DNA of 64,000 nucleotides from CAVUAA01 sp963739345 (GTDB lineage: Bacteria; Chlamydiota; Chlamydiia; Chlamydiales; JAFEGQ01), in the NCBI GenBank assembly GCA_963739345.1, contig CAVUAA010000001.1:1116001-1180000 (forward strand), in the 5' to 3' direction. Under the pieces are notes generated by a model. It was not told the DNA's origin. It worked only from the letters and a program-made list of their open reading frames with translations, and ran no database searches. A program made the translations under genes and the position numbers. Positions 50,085 to 63,795 of the stretch are shown here, piece after piece (position 1 is the stretch's first letter; each line of letters starts with the position of its first letter).

Positions 50085-53000
50085 ATGCACTGGTTTTTAA
50101 AGAGAAAAACCCTTTTTTGCCTCTTTTTTGCACTCTCTGCAATTGTGTTCCTCGGTAGCGCAAAAACGGAACAAATTCAACGGGAAGCCGAAGCGGCGAT
50201 GATCCACCGCGACTACAGGGAAGCGCGCGACGCCTATCGGAAGCTTCTCGACGCAGGCGTCTACGGTAATGCGGTCGTACAGTGTGCCCGGGCCGAGCGG
50301 GAGCTCTCCAATCACGCAGAGGCAAAATTACTCCTCGACGGATTTGATTTCACCTCTCTCGCCCCCGCACAGAGACGGGAGGCCGTGATCCTCTTAGGCT
50401 ATATCTACAATGACTGCGGAGAGATCGAGCGGGCGCTCTCCCTCCTCAAACGGCTCGATAAGAAGATTCCTCGAGGCAACTGGCGGCGGGAGGAGCGGGC
50501 GTTCTACGGGGCGCTCCTCATCGCCGTAGACGAGAAGTACGATCAGCTCATCTCTAAAGGGGAGGAGGCGATCGAGGCGTGTTCCTTCGAAGAGGCTATT
50601 CCTTTCTACGAGAAGACGTTAGCAGCCGCCCAGGAGGGCGTTTACCCCGCCAGAGGGGCCGAAGACCGGGCCACATTCGAGGCGAGGCTCCGCTATCGGA
50701 TTGGAGAGGCCCACTATCACCTTGAACAATATGACGAAGCGTATGCCATTCTTTCGCCAATCCGCCACGGCGCGCTCAAGAGCGAGGGACTCTCCCCCTA
50801 CCACAACGAGGTGACCGGCCACTGCCTTCACCTCCTTGGCCTCTCCCAGAAGAGGAGCGGCGACCATCTGCAGGCGCTGGCCACCTTCATCACCTACCTC
50901 GACACAGTAGTGGGCCGCTCAGCTGAGCGGGCGATGGTGGAGTGGGAGGCGGCCCTCTGCTACCTGCAACTTGGCGAGCCAGAGCAGGCGCGCCAGCTCT
51001 TTTCGAGGATCACGGGGGGCTCGAACGCCCTTGCTCACCTCGCCCAAGTCTATCTCTCTAAGATCGACCTCGACAGCAGCGATTTCGCCTCCGTCGAGGA
51101 GCGCCTCCGCCTGTTAGCCCAAAGTCTCCATCAAGACGATCCTCTCCGCTATGAAGTCTCCTACCTTAGAGGCGAGGGCGCTCTGCAACGGGGGGACTTT
51201 CAAGATGCAATCCACCGCTTCGAGCAGGCGATCCCCCGTCACCACCCCGAACAAGCTCACTGGCACAACGAAACCCTCCATGGCCTGGGCACCGCCTACC
51301 TCGGCTTCGCGCAGAAGCTTAAGCACGACAAAGCAGCTCAGCTCATGGTCTTTGCCAGGGCGACCGATACCTTCTCCCAGCTGGCTGACGACCGGGGCGC
51401 CATTGGGCGGGCACGCGTCGAGCTAGCTAGGCACAACAAATCAACCACAAAGGCCGTCTTCGACCTCCTCAAACCAGTTGAACAATTCGAGTCACCAGGC
51501 ATTCAAGCCCAGGCCCTCCTTATTCTCGGAGAAGCGGCCCCCTCCTATGCCGACCGGGAGCACTTCTATGCTGCTCTCACCGATGAGAAATATTCAAACA
51601 CCCCCTCCTTCGCCACCGGGTGGCTCCAGCGAGGGATCAACTATTTCTCGCAGGGCGAAGCGTACCGGAAACTTGGCGACCCCAGCCCAACCCATTTTAA
51701 AGCAGCAGCAGAGGCCCTAGCGAAGGCGTTTGAACTCCTTCCTGCCGGGGGCGAAGCGGCAGAAGCACTCAAGTGTCGCGCCCACGCCCTCTTCCAAATG
51801 GGCGATGGGCTCGAAGGGTACTCCCTCCTCTCCTCCCTCCTCACACTCCACCGCCCTATTTTTAACCAAATCGAGCACAAAGACGAAGTATTCTACCTCC
51901 TTGGGCTGATGGGAGCGGTGATTGGCGAGGAGGCCGAAAGCTACCTCGATCATGTCCTCTCTGAATATCCTGACAGCCCCCACGCCGCCCCCGCCCTCAA
52001 CGCTCTGGCCACCCTCTACTTTCAGCAGAGCAAGTATAGAGAAGCTGAAAAGCTCTTTTCCCAGCTCGCCCTCGACCACCCCCACTCTCAGCTAGCTGGC
52101 AACGGCTGGTTTTGGGCCGCCGAGAGTGCTGAGCGGCTCCACCACTCCGCCTCCATCGTCCGCGACTATCGGAAAAAGGTGTTCGACCATTACCCAAACA
52201 GCGAGTTTGCCGCCCGCGCCTACTTTGAGTACTGCTCGTTTGCCGAATATCTTCAGGGAGACGAGGGAGCCATGAAACACCTCGAGCAGATGGCCACCCG
52301 CTACCCCGACTCCCCCTATCTCGTCACCGCCCACTACCTCCGCGGCCTGAACTGTCGAGCCTCTCTTACCGATGCCATCAAAGCCTTCCGCGCCGCTAGC
52401 GACACATTCGATCGCACCTACTCCTGCGGCCTCATTCCCATCGGCAGCCTCGACTACTTCACCTCCGTCCGCTACCGCACTCTCGTCGAGCTCGCCCTCG
52501 CCAATCTGGAAAAAGGGAAGGTTGAACAAGGAGCCGAGAGGCACGTCTCCCTCCGCCGGGCAGAAGAGATCTTCTCCAGCCTCCTGAACGACTTTAACAA
52601 CCAAGATCACCTGCTCGCCCGCCTCGTCTCCCAAGGAAATCCCTATCCAAGAGTGGCCGAAGAGGCACAATTTGGCCTCGCCCAAACCTACCTCGCCGCC
52701 CACAAGTATGACGACGCCGAAGCAACCCTCTCACAGATGCTCTCCGAATATGAGAGGCTGCAACGAACCGTCGGCTACTACCCCTCACGCGTCTGGTATC
52801 ATCAAGGACACCTCTGCATGGAGCGGGGCGCCATAGAAACTGCAATCGAGTGTCTCCGACACGCTGAGGAGGCGGGCGTTGAGGGAGTGCTCTCCGCCAA
52901 TCAGCGGCTCGACCTCCTCCTCCAACAGAGCACCTGTTTGCAGCGGCTCGGCCAGCTCGACGATGCCATGCTCCTCCTCTCCCGCATCATCAACGATGAA

Positions 53001-53165
53001 GCCGCAAGTCCCTTGCGCATCGAAGCAATGTATCGCCGCTCCGAGATCTACACCCTGCAGGGCAGACACGACCTCGCCCGCAAACAGCTCGAAGCGACCG
53101 CCGCCAAAACCGGCCTATGGGCCGCAAAAGCCGAAACCCAACTAAGAGAGATGTATGATTTCTAG
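50085..53165 (+). CDS. Large TPR protein heading a TolQ/TolR/TonB-like operon
   Basis: A 1026-aa protein with an N-terminal signal or anchor (TLFCLFFALSAIVFLGSA) and TPR-like helical repeats over almost its whole length, such as REARDAYRKLLDAGVYGNAV, AAPALNALATLYFQQSKYREAEKLFSQLA and YDDAEATLSQMLSEYERLQ. It is much longer than CpoB/YbgF, the TPR partner of the Tol system in other bacteria, but context suggests a similar envelope role. It overlaps tolQ by 11 bp. Confidence 0.8.
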   Translation: MHWFLKRKTLFCLFFALSAIVFLGSAKTEQIQREAEAAMIHRDYREARDAYRKLLDAGVYGNAVVQCARAERELSNHAEAKLLLDGFDFTSLAPAQRREAVILLGYIYNDCGEIERALSLLKRLDKKIPRGNWRREERAFYGALLIAVDEKYDQLISKGEEAIEACSFEEAIPFYEKTLAAAQEGVYPARGAEDRATFEARLRYRIGEAHYHLEQYDEAYAILSPIRHGALKSEGLSPYHNEVTGHCLHLLGLSQKRSGDHLQALATFITYLDTVVGRSAERAMVEWEAALCYLQLGEPEQARQLFSRITGGSNALAHLAQVYLSKIDLDSSDFASVEERLRLLAQSLHQDDPLRYEVSYLRGEGALQRGDFQDAIHRFEQAIPRHHPEQAHWHNETLHGLGTAYLGFAQKLKHDKAAQLMVFARATDTFSQLADDRGAIGRARVELARHNKSTTKAVFDLLKPVEQFESPGIQAQALLILGEAAPSYADREHFYAALTDEKYSNTPSFATGWLQRGINYFSQGEAYRKLGDPSPTHFKAAAEALAKAFELLPAGGEAAEALKCRAHALFQMGDGLEGYSLLSSLLTLHRPIFNQIEHKDEVFYLLGLMGAVIGEEAESYLDHVLSEYPDSPHAAPALNALATLYFQQSKYREAEKLFSQLALDHPHSQLAGNGWFWAAESAERLHHSASIVRDYRKKVFDHYPNSEFAARAYFEYCSFAEYLQGDEGAMKHLEQMATRYPDSPYLVTAHYLRGLNCRASLTDAIKAFRAASDTFDRTYSCGLIPIGSLDYFTSVRYRTLVELALANLEKGKVEQGAERHVSLRRAEEIFSSLLNDFNNQDHLLARLVSQGNPYPRVAEEAQFGLAQTYLAAHKYDDAEATLSQMLSEYERLQRTVGYYPSRVWYHQGHLCMERGAIETAIECLRHAEEAGVEGVLSANQRLDLLLQQSTCLQRLGQLDDAMLLLSRIINDEAASPLRIEAMYRRSEIYTLQGRHDLARKQLEATAAKTGLWAAKAETQLREMYDF

Positions 53166-53793
53166 CTTCCTCCAACTCTTTGTCGACTGGAACCTCATCC
53201 TCTTCATCATCGGCGGCTTCTCCATCGCCGGAATGGCCATCTTCATCGAGCGGCTCATCCACCTCCGGCGGGCCGAGGCCAACACCAACCAGTTTCTCAT
53301 CGAAGTGCGTCGCTCCATCCGCGAAGGAAACACCGTCGACGCCGTCCAAACCTGTGAGACGACCGGTGGGTCTGTTGCCAACATCGTCCGCGCCGGCCTC
53401 CTCAAATACAATCGGACCCCCAATCGGGTCCAAACTGACATCGAAGGAGCCATGGAAGTGCAGGGGATTGTCGAAGTGGCCAACCTCGAAAGAAACGCCA
53501 AAATCCTCTCCATCATCGCACACATCGCCCCCCTTGTTGGCCTCCTTGGTACCGTTCTTGGCTTCATCCAAGCATTCTCCGAGATGCGACAGACAGGCCT
53601 CATGGACATCTCCACCTCCGGAATTGGCGCCGCAATGGAGTACGCCCTCGTCACCACCGCCGCCGGCCTCGTCGTCGCCATCCCCGCCGTCGTCGCCTAC
53701 AACTATCTCGTTTCCCGAATCGGCAGCCTAATCCTCGAAATGCAGACCACCTCCTCTGAAGTGGTCGACCTGTTGACAGAACATGCAGTTTAA
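53155..53793 (+). CDS. tolQ: TolQ/ExbB proton-channel protein
   Basis: A 212-aa inner-membrane protein with three membrane segments: LILFIIGGFSIAGMAIFIERL, IAHIAPLVGLLGTVLGFIQAF and YALVTTAAGLVVAIPAVVAY. These form the proton-conducting channel with TolR/ExbD. GLLGTVLGFIQAF is the family hallmark. It overlaps tolR by 11 bp. Chlamydia annotates this gene as exbB. The choice between Tol and Exb is open because no TolB or Pal gene is in view. Confidence 0.93.
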   Translation: MISSFLQLFVDWNLILFIIGGFSIAGMAIFIERLIHLRRAEANTNQFLIEVRRSIREGNTVDAVQTCETTGGSVANIVRAGLLKYNRTPNRVQTDIEGAMEVQGIVEVANLERNAKILSIIAHIAPLVGLLGTVLGFIQAFSEMRQTGLMDISTSGIGAAMEYALVTTAAGLVVAIPAVVAYNYLVSRIGSLILEMQTTSSEVVDLLTEHAV

Positions 53794-54220
53794 AGCTCGA
53801 CTGGAACCCACTTCTAGCCTCATCGACCTCACCCCCCTTGTTGACGTCATCCTCCTCCTTCTCGTCTTCTTCATCTGCACCTCCGACATTCTCCCCCTCA
53901 AAAGCCTCAACGTCGAAAACCCCCAGCTCAGCCAGCAATCTCCCCCCCTCACCACCCAAGTGATCGTCCTCATGGACGCCCAACACGTCATCTACCTTGG
54001 CCACCGAAAAGACATCATCGACATGGTCTCCGTTCCCCTGGCGCTAAACCAAGAGATCCAACGCGTCAAAGCTGAACACCCCGGCATAGAGCCCACCGTC
54101 GTCCTCAGCGTCGACCGACGGGTCGACTACGGCTCCTTCCTACGCCTCTTTTCCATGGCACAAGAATGTGGCAGCCGAGTTCGTCTCGTCTACAAGCCAG
54201 TGGGAGAGGAGCTGTGCTAA
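53783..54220 (+). CDS. tolR: TolR/ExbD proton-channel protein
   Basis: A 145-aa single-pass protein. LIDLTPLVDVILLLLVFFIC near residue 13 holds the essential aspartate that carries protons, and the periplasmic domain follows. It sits between tolQ and the TonB-like gene with overlaps on both sides. Confidence 0.9.
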   Translation: MQFKARLEPTSSLIDLTPLVDVILLLLVFFICTSDILPLKSLNVENPQLSQQSPPLTTQVIVLMDAQHVIYLGHRKDIIDMVSVPLALNQEIQRVKAEHPGIEPTVVLSVDRRVDYGSFLRLFSMAQECGSRVRLVYKPVGEELC

Positions 54221-54909
54221 TCCTAGCCGCAACGCGTGGCACCTTCCGCCTGCGGGGACGGCGCCCCCTCTCCCCCGCCCTCATCACCGGATTCGCTATT
54301 GCCCTCACCCTCCACCTTGCCGCCTTCCTCCTCATCGACCTCCGCGCCCCCTCCCCCACCATCCCCCCTCCCCTTCCCCCCGCCTACGTCTCAGCCGACC
54401 TTGGCGTCACCGTCCAGTTGACCGGTAGCCAGGCCGCCCCCGTCGTCGACGCCAACGGCTTCCTCCCCCGTCACACACCCATCCCCGACGTCCCCCACCC
54501 TCAGCTCCCCTCCCTCCCCACCAGCACACCCACAACCCCCCTCCCCGCACCCACCACCGCCCGCCCCACCTTCGCCCAGCTCGAGCACTTCGACCCCCTT
54601 CCCGCCCGCCACCTCTTTGCCAAAACCTACACCCCCCTCACCTTCCAACTTCATGGCGAGCTCACCCCCCTTGATCCCCCTCACTATCCCACCAAGCAAA
54701 CCACCGGCCCCCTCACCAGACACCTCATCCGCATCCAGCTCACCATCGACACCAAGCACGGCACCATCGCCCACGCCGCCCCACTCGACCCCATCCCCGA
54801 ATCTCAAAATGGTGACATCGACACCCTTCTCTCCAACCTCCACTTCGCCCCCCCCTCATCTCTGAATCCCCTCATCCAGTGCATATTAGAGGTTACCCTC
54901 ACCCAATGA
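54214..54909 (+). CDS. TonB/TolA-like energy-transducing protein
   Basis: A 231-aa protein starting at GTG 54214, overlapping tolR by 7 bp. It has a membrane anchor (LITGFAIALTLHLAAFLLIDL) with the histidine typical of TonB-type helices, a proline-rich linker (IPPPLPPAY, LPSLPTSTPTTPLPAPT) that would span the periplasm, and a small C-terminal domain. The plan and operon position fit TonB or TolA; sequence alone does not separate them. Confidence 0.72.
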   Translation: MLILAATRGTFRLRGRRPLSPALITGFAIALTLHLAAFLLIDLRAPSPTIPPPLPPAYVSADLGVTVQLTGSQAAPVVDANGFLPRHTPIPDVPHPQLPSLPTSTPTTPLPAPTTARPTFAQLEHFDPLPARHLFAKTYTPLTFQLHGELTPLDPPHYPTKQTTGPLTRHLIRIQLTIDTKHGTIAHAAPLDPIPESQNGDIDTLLSNLHFAPPSSLNPLIQCILEVTLTQ

Positions 54910-55130
54910 TCACACTTAGCCCCGCCACCCTCTTTCTTCTCTACCTTGCAACTTCCCTCACCATCCTCCTCTACCTCTGGGTTCGCTCCACCGCTCGTGC
55001 CCATCATCGACGGATCATCCCGCCTGAGCACACCCTCATCCAATGTGAATATTGTTCAGAGCGCTACTTCGCCCCCGCCGACCACCCCCTCACCCGCTGC
55101 CCCCAGTGCCACCTCGTCCTCAAACCCTAA
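54906..55130 (+). CDS. Small membrane protein with zinc-ribbon tail
   Basis: A 74-aa protein starting at ATG 54906 in an ATGA overlap with the TonB-like gene. One membrane helix (ATLFLLYLATSLTILLYLWV) is followed by a cytoplasmic zinc ribbon with CEYC and CPQC, 16 residues apart. It is the last gene of the Tol-like operon, which ends at palindrome P4. Function unknown. Confidence 0.7.
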   Translation: MITLSPATLFLLYLATSLTILLYLWVRSTARAHHRRIIPPEHTLIQCEYCSERYFAPADHPLTRCPQCHLVLKP

Positions 55131-55171
55131 AATTGTCACATTCTGGGACAGTCCCCAATTGTGACAATTTT
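55129..55171. repeat. Nested palindrome P4 (shares arms with P1)
   Basis: Outer arms AAAATTGTCACA (55129-55140) and TGTGACAATTTT (55160-55171) are those of P1, but the core is GGGAC-A-GTCCC (55145-55155) instead of GGTGCCAGGCACC. It begins at the stop codon of the zinc-ribbon gene and its T-rich end could make it a terminator for converging transcripts. Confidence 0.8.
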
Positions 55172-55299
55172 CACTTATCGAATTGGTGGTAAAGTGGTTA
55201 CAGGCGAGGCTATGTTAAATAAGATGCTCGTATCGCGATGCAACGTAACTCATCAAGAAAGATCGGCTACGTAACCTCGCTACTCCCGAAAATGCGGGA

Positions 55300-56103
55300 T
55301 CAAAAAGGCCAGAAGCTTGTGCCGGAAGGCTGAAGGGCACGAGCCGCATCGTCAGACATGATGCGGTTAAAAAGATTGAGCTGGACCTCAGCGATGTCAC
55401 TACGGTAGTCGAGCGCATCGAGACCGGAGTGGCGCACTGAAACGAACGGGATGCCGACGTGAGAGACGGCCACTTCTATCTCGTAAAGGAGATGTGCCTT
55501 ATTCGAAATCATCACGATATTTGAAGGGTGGTAGCCCAGCTCATTGAGAAGAGAAGCGAGCACCGTCCCGGGATTGTTGCTGACGCCAGTAAAGAGGACT
55601 CCACTGACCATTTTTGCGCAACCCTCGGCCTGAATATTGAGCATGCCGCGGTGAGGAGCAGTTGTCGCAAGGCGGGCATCGCAGAGGCAGAGGTGCATGA
55701 GGCGGATGTAGGCCATCTCGGGATCTTTGTCGGAAAGCCCCATCACGCGGATTCCCGATCGCTGGAGCCGTCGGAGGGTCGTTTGCACAGCCGGATCGAG
55801 CGGACGGACAGCCGCTTGAATCAGCACCTTATTCCATTCAGGCATCAACTCCGCGCGCGCTCGTGGCGGACTCATCCCCTGCAACACATAACGACGGGTC
55901 ATCATGTCGGCCCAAGCCTCACTTCCGAGCATGTGATCAGTCTTCACTAACGTCGTATCAATGTCAAAAATGACCAGCGTGGCGCTATCGATGTGCGCCT
56001 CTATCGCCTCAATGTCACCTGTCTCTATCCGCGTCAGCGCCGCCGCAAAAACCGCTGTGTTCACTGCTACCACGACGGCGATGATCCAACCTGTCAATCT
56101 CAT
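55300..56103 (-). CDS. Secreted HAD-like protein, DUF2608 type (copy 1)
   Basis: A 267-aa protein with a signal peptide (WIIAVVVAVNTAVFAAAL) and a HAD-like core: VIFDIDTTLVKTD near residue 42, where the usual DxDxT nucleophile motif is DIDTT, GLSDKD near 128, and GVLFTGVSNNPGTVL near 170. It matches the DUF2608 group of presumed phosphatases, frequent in chlamydiae and Legionella as I recall. It is paired with the next gene, 9 nt apart. Confidence 0.8.
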   Translation of the reverse strand: MRLTGWIIAVVVAVNTAVFAAALTRIETGDIEAIEAHIDSATLVIFDIDTTLVKTDHMLGSEAWADMMTRRYVLQGMSPPRARAELMPEWNKVLIQAAVRPLDPAVQTTLRRLQRSGIRVMGLSDKDPEMAYIRLMHLCLCDARLATTAPHRGMLNIQAEGCAKMVSGVLFTGVSNNPGTVLASLLNELGYHPSNIVMISNKAHLLYEIEVAVSHVGIPFVSVRHSGLDALDYRSDIAEVQLNLFNRIMSDDAARALQPSGTSFWPF

Positions 56104-56112
56104 GTCATTCCC

Positions 56113-56886
56113 CTATTGGCTCAAGTTTGCTTCGAGCAGCATCAGTGCATCTTCGTCGGAGACAATACAGCCAAAATGTTTCAGCTGGATCTCTGTAAGC
56201 TGTGGATCGAAATTGCGGTACCACTCATCACCACCCCGGTACCAGACGCCCACCACCTCCACATCAAGGCAGGCATCTTGTATCGCCCACAGTGTCTTTT
56301 GCAGACTCTTGTGCCGGTCATCAACAATCACTACTCTGCGGGGCAACGGATCCATGCTCACTAAAAAACGTGCGAGCTCCTTCCCCTTCTCTGCCCCTCC
56401 GTCGGTGAGAAGAATCCCTTCAATCATCTTCGACTTCGCCGCATCACCCAAATCGGATTCGGGCGCCGTCACCGTTAAATCAATACCCACACCCCGCAGC
56501 GCATCTGTCGTCACAAAACCCCAGTAGGGATCACGACTCGTGTATCCCATCACCGTCGCCCCCCGTGTCTGAAGCTCAGAGATGACTGACGGTATGCACT
56601 CCTCGACCAACACCGACTTCGAGCAGAGCAAAATTGGCTTCATCTGCCGATTCATTTCGGCAAGCGCATCCGCCCTGCTCAGCCCCTTGCTCTCGAGGTT
56701 CTTTACATAGCTCCACGCCCATTGGGTAGATCCCAAATATTGAGCTGGTCGAACCAACGTGTTGTCGATGTCACACACCAGTAGACAGTCACCATCGACT
56801 AGCGTCAGGATGTCTGAAAAGGTATCCGTCTCCACCGCCTGTAAGCCGCAAAAGACTAGTAATGCAATGGCCAAAAGTCGTTTCAT
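56113..56886 (-). CDS. Secreted HAD-like protein, DUF2608 type (copy 2)
   Basis: A 257-aa paralogue of the gene at 55300, with a signal peptide (KRLLAIALLVFCGLQAVE), the nucleophile motif LLVCDIDNTLVRP, MGYTSRDP, and GILLTDGGAEKGKELARFL then VVIVDDRHKSL. ATG 56886 is chosen because GGGAG lies upstream and the 9-nt-longer GTG gives no better site. All four HAD motifs seem present, so phosphatase activity is possible. Confidence 0.82.
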   Translation of the reverse strand: MKRLLAIALLVFCGLQAVETDTFSDILTLVDGDCLLVCDIDNTLVRPAQYLGSTQWAWSYVKNLESKGLSRADALAEMNRQMKPILLCSKSVLVEECIPSVISELQTRGATVMGYTSRDPYWGFVTTDALRGVGIDLTVTAPESDLGDAAKSKMIEGILLTDGGAEKGKELARFLVSMDPLPRRVVIVDDRHKSLQKTLWAIQDACLDVEVVGVWYRGGDEWYRNFDPQLTEIQLKHFGCIVSDEDALMLLEANLSQ

Positions 56887-56964
56887 TGTTGCCACTCCCC
56901 GTTCGGTGAGCCCAATCCTAAACCTAATGTTAACAAATCGTCAAGGCGGTTCTTCGGCAAGAGA

Positions 56965-56993
56965 TTGCGAACAGCGCCCGCGTGAGCTATGCT
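56965..56993 (+). promoter_or_regulatory. Promoter abutting the lipase gene (possible leaderless start)
   Basis: TTGCGA at 56965-56970, a 17-nt spacer and TATGCT at 56988-56993, then 8 nt to ATG 57002, with no ribosome-binding site. Confidence 0.5.
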
Positions 56994-57001
56994 CCAAAAC
57001 C

Positions 57002-57922
57002 ATGGGCATCATTATCACTCTCATCATTTTGGTCGTGATCTCCACCATCCTGTTTAACTTCCTGTTCGTGTTTGGCAGCTACCTTATCGCGCGCTACGAC
57101 CGGGCGCTCACGCGCGATAGTAAACTCGGACCTGGCTACGAAGACACAGAGCCGTGGCCCGGTCTTTGGGAGAGACGGCGAACCTTCTGGCTCGAAGTTC
57201 TCTCCTGCACCGCCCTTTCCCTCCTCTACCCCTTTGGCTGGCTCCTCCCCCACCCATGGAAGACCAAAGCGTTTAACAGCCGCCCCATCATTCTCGTCCA
57301 CGGCTTTGGACACAATCAGACCGCTTGGTTATGGATGCGGAAACGGCTAAAGAGAGCCGGTCTTGGACCCATCTACTCTCTCTCCCTCAAAGGGAGACGG
57401 GGGCCCATCCAAAGATATTCCGAACAACTACAGACTCTCGTTGCCCAAGTGGCCGAAGAGACCGGTCAATCAAACATCGTCCTTATCGGTCACTCCATGG
57501 GCGGCGTTGTCGCCTCCTTCTACGCCGAATACCTCGCCCTCCCGGGCACCGTCAGCCACGTCATCACCCTCAGCTCCCCGCTTAATGGGACCCGTGCAGC
57601 CAGCCTCCTCTCCTCTGCCTCCTGTCGTCAAATCCGTCCTGGCTCCCACCTCATCAAGGACCTGGCCAAACGGATAGAAGCCAACCAGAGCATCCGCTAC
57701 TGCCATATCACCAGCCAGCTCGACAACTTCCTCCTCCCCCACCAGTCCGGCCTCATTGGCGCTGACGCTGCCCACCAGCGCATCCTCCCCGCCCACGGCC
57801 ACACAATGCTCCTCTATTCCCCCACCGTCGCCATGCAAGTGATCGATTGGCTCCGGGAGCCTACCCGCGTCCCTCCCGCCGCTCACGTCCACGACCCCGA
57901 TGCCATCCTCCTACCGGCCTAG
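57002..57922 (+). CDS. Membrane-anchored alpha/beta hydrolase, lipase-like
   Basis: A 306-aa protein. Residues 3-25 form a membrane helix (ITLIILVVISTILFNFLFVF). The hydrolase domain has the oxyanion loop ILVHGFGHNQTAWLW near 100, the nucleophile elbow LIGHSMGGVVASF near 162, and a C-terminal AHGHTMLLYSP with the likely catalytic histidine near 265. It resembles triacylglycerol lipase or PGAP1-like enzymes. ATG 57002 is preferred over longer frames because a promoter ends 8 nt before it. Confidence 0.8.
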   Translation: MGIIITLIILVVISTILFNFLFVFGSYLIARYDRALTRDSKLGPGYEDTEPWPGLWERRRTFWLEVLSCTALSLLYPFGWLLPHPWKTKAFNSRPIILVHGFGHNQTAWLWMRKRLKRAGLGPIYSLSLKGRRGPIQRYSEQLQTLVAQVAEETGQSNIVLIGHSMGGVVASFYAEYLALPGTVSHVITLSSPLNGTRAASLLSSASCRQIRPGSHLIKDLAKRIEANQSIRYCHITSQLDNFLLPHQSGLIGADAAHQRILPAHGHTMLLYSPTVAMQVIDWLREPTRVPPAAHVHDPDAILLPA

Positions 57923-57945
57923 CCCTCAGCGACTTACATCAGCCA

Positions 57946-57974
57946 TTGACCTCCACTCTCCGGTCTACTATCAT
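57946..57974 (+). promoter_or_regulatory. Promoter of the short gene at 58004
   Basis: TTGACC at 57946-57951, a 17-nt spacer and TATCAT at 57969-57974. Transcription would start near 57982, ahead of an AGGAG site and ATG 58004. Confidence 0.5.
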
Positions 57975-58003
57975 GTTCTCACGAAGTGACCCAGGAGATG
58001 GCC

Positions 58004-58162
58004 ATGACAACAATGTGGATCGATCAAAACAACCTATTCGGTATCAAGTTTTTGAATGGCTCCCATGGCCACACTTGGCAGCTTGAGGAGGTTTCCCCTC
58101 CCCCGTCGCCACCCGCACCTCCCAGGGTCCCGGTCGCCCTCCTCACCGAGCAAGAGACTTAA
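58004..58162 (+). CDS. Hypothetical 52-aa protein
   Basis: ATG 58004 is preceded by AGGAG with 6-nt spacing and by a good promoter. The product begins MTTMWIDQNNLFGIKFLNGS and ends in a proline-rich tail (SPPPSPPAPPRVPVALL). Not recognised. The combination of promoter, ribosome site and open frame supports a real small gene, though length alone would not. Confidence 0.5.
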   Translation: MTTMWIDQNNLFGIKFLNGSHGHTWQLEEVSPPPSPPAPPRVPVALLTEQET

Positions 58163-58440
58163 TATACTTTAATTCGAATAGTGCCCAGCCAGACCGAGTG
58201 ACTACCCTCCTGCGGGTAACGGCTTTAAACCCAATATGTAGGGTCAGGCACCAAAAAATGACCACCGTCCTACCGGCCGGTACTCACTTTGTCGAGCCAG
58301 ACCCGTCACCGCTAATCCCATCCTAGCTTGATCTTGCCATTCCACAGGCGGACGCCATTGTCCAACGACCAGCACTCACTTGTCGAGCCAGACCCGTCAC
58401 GGCCAAAGCTATACTGAATGCCAGACACCCAGCGAGGTAT
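58163..58440. other. Gene-poor stretch with a 91-bp-period direct repeat
   Basis: A 27/28-bp sequence (ACTCACTT, then GTCGAGCCAGACCCGTCAC) occurs at 58282-58309 and 58374-58400, and similarity extends about 25 bp to the left of each copy. On the minus strand one copy reads GRDGSGSTSECWSLDNGVRL then a stop soon after, so this may be a remnant of a repeat-bearing gene. GGGTCAGGCACC near 58243 echoes the palindrome cores P1 and D. Confidence 0.35.
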
Positions 58441-58473
58441 AAAAAAATCCCCTACAGCTTTCGCCATAGGGGA
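58441..58473 (-). terminator. Intrinsic terminator of the rRNA operon
   Basis: On the minus strand TCCCCTA, an 12-nt loop, TAGGGGA, then seven Ts. It lies about 18 bp beyond the 5S gene. Confidence 0.85.
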
Positions 58474-58491
58474 GAATATCGGATAGAAAAA

Positions 58492-58607
58492 ACTTGGCGG
58501 CGACCTACTCTCCCACACTCTTGTGTGCAGTACCATCGGCGATGAAGGGCTTGACTTCTGAGTTCGGAATGGGATCAGGTATATCCCCTTCTCTATTGCC
58601 ACCAAGC
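58492..58607 (-). rRNA. rrf: 5S ribosomal RNA
   Basis: About 116 nt. The coding strand begins GCTTGGTGGCAATAGAGAAG, contains CCGAACTCAGAAGT and ends GGTCGCCGCCAAGTT, with the two ends pairing. Ends are estimated to within a few bases. Confidence 0.93.
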
Positions 58608-58701
58608 AAAAATTATGCATATAACATTTATCACTGACGCTTAAAACGACGCTTAAATTCATCTAAATCGGCTCTTGAACATCATGCTCAGAAAAAAAAA
58701 A

Positions 58702-61645
<2,944 letters not shown>

Positions 61646-62018
61646 AAAAATTGATTTAGTACAAGCTATTAATCAATGAGCTACAATCTTCATATTGTAC
61701 TTATTAGCTACATTATTTGACTTGAATGTCTTACGTCATACGCATTTTTGTGTCTGAAGATTTGATTCCTCAAGCGTCGATTTTTATCAGTGAACTTGTC
61801 ATTATCAGTGTTGCATGCTCTAATCACAACTGATCTATAACTGCTACGTAATTGTTCAGATTCTATCTAGATTCAACTCGTACTTTCATGATTACTAAAT
61901 CAGATGCTCTGTCAAGATAACTATTTGCTGTTTTGACAGCATGAAGAAGACAATGTACAAGCACATAGAGCTTGCTCAACCTAGGTAAAGCATACTAAGT
62001 TGACCATCACTTGTCCTT
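61646..62018. other. 16S-23S spacer without tRNA genes
   Basis: About 370 bp, A+T-rich. I find no tRNA cloverleaf, consistent with the tRNA-free spacer known from Chlamydia. Complementary pieces on both sides of 23S (GTACAAGCTA/TAGCT-type) probably form a processing stem. Confidence 0.6.
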
Positions 62019-63568
<1,550 letters not shown>

Positions 63569-63795
63569 ATATACATTACTCAAAAATTTTTGACTGCCCC
63601 CGAAGGGGCTAGCCACCAAGCCCTAGATTTCTAGGGCTCGCACATCATCTCTCTCCAAGCTGTCGAAAAAACTTCAAGTAGCACTCGCAGGTGCTTCTCC
63701 GTCCGAACCTTTTGTCTTGCTCGAACGATTGGAGACAATAGTGGGTGTGCCGTTTTTCATGCAACACACAAAATGCATCGGACGGAAAATAGTTT
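63569..63795 (-). promoter_or_regulatory. rRNA operon leader with two hairpins
   Basis: The region before 16S contains AGCCCCTTCGGGGGC (63597-63612) and AGCCCTAGATTTCTAGGGCT (about 63620-63640), both strong hairpins on either strand. The first could terminate the permease transcript or pause leader transcription. I could not pick a confident promoter. Confidence 0.4.
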
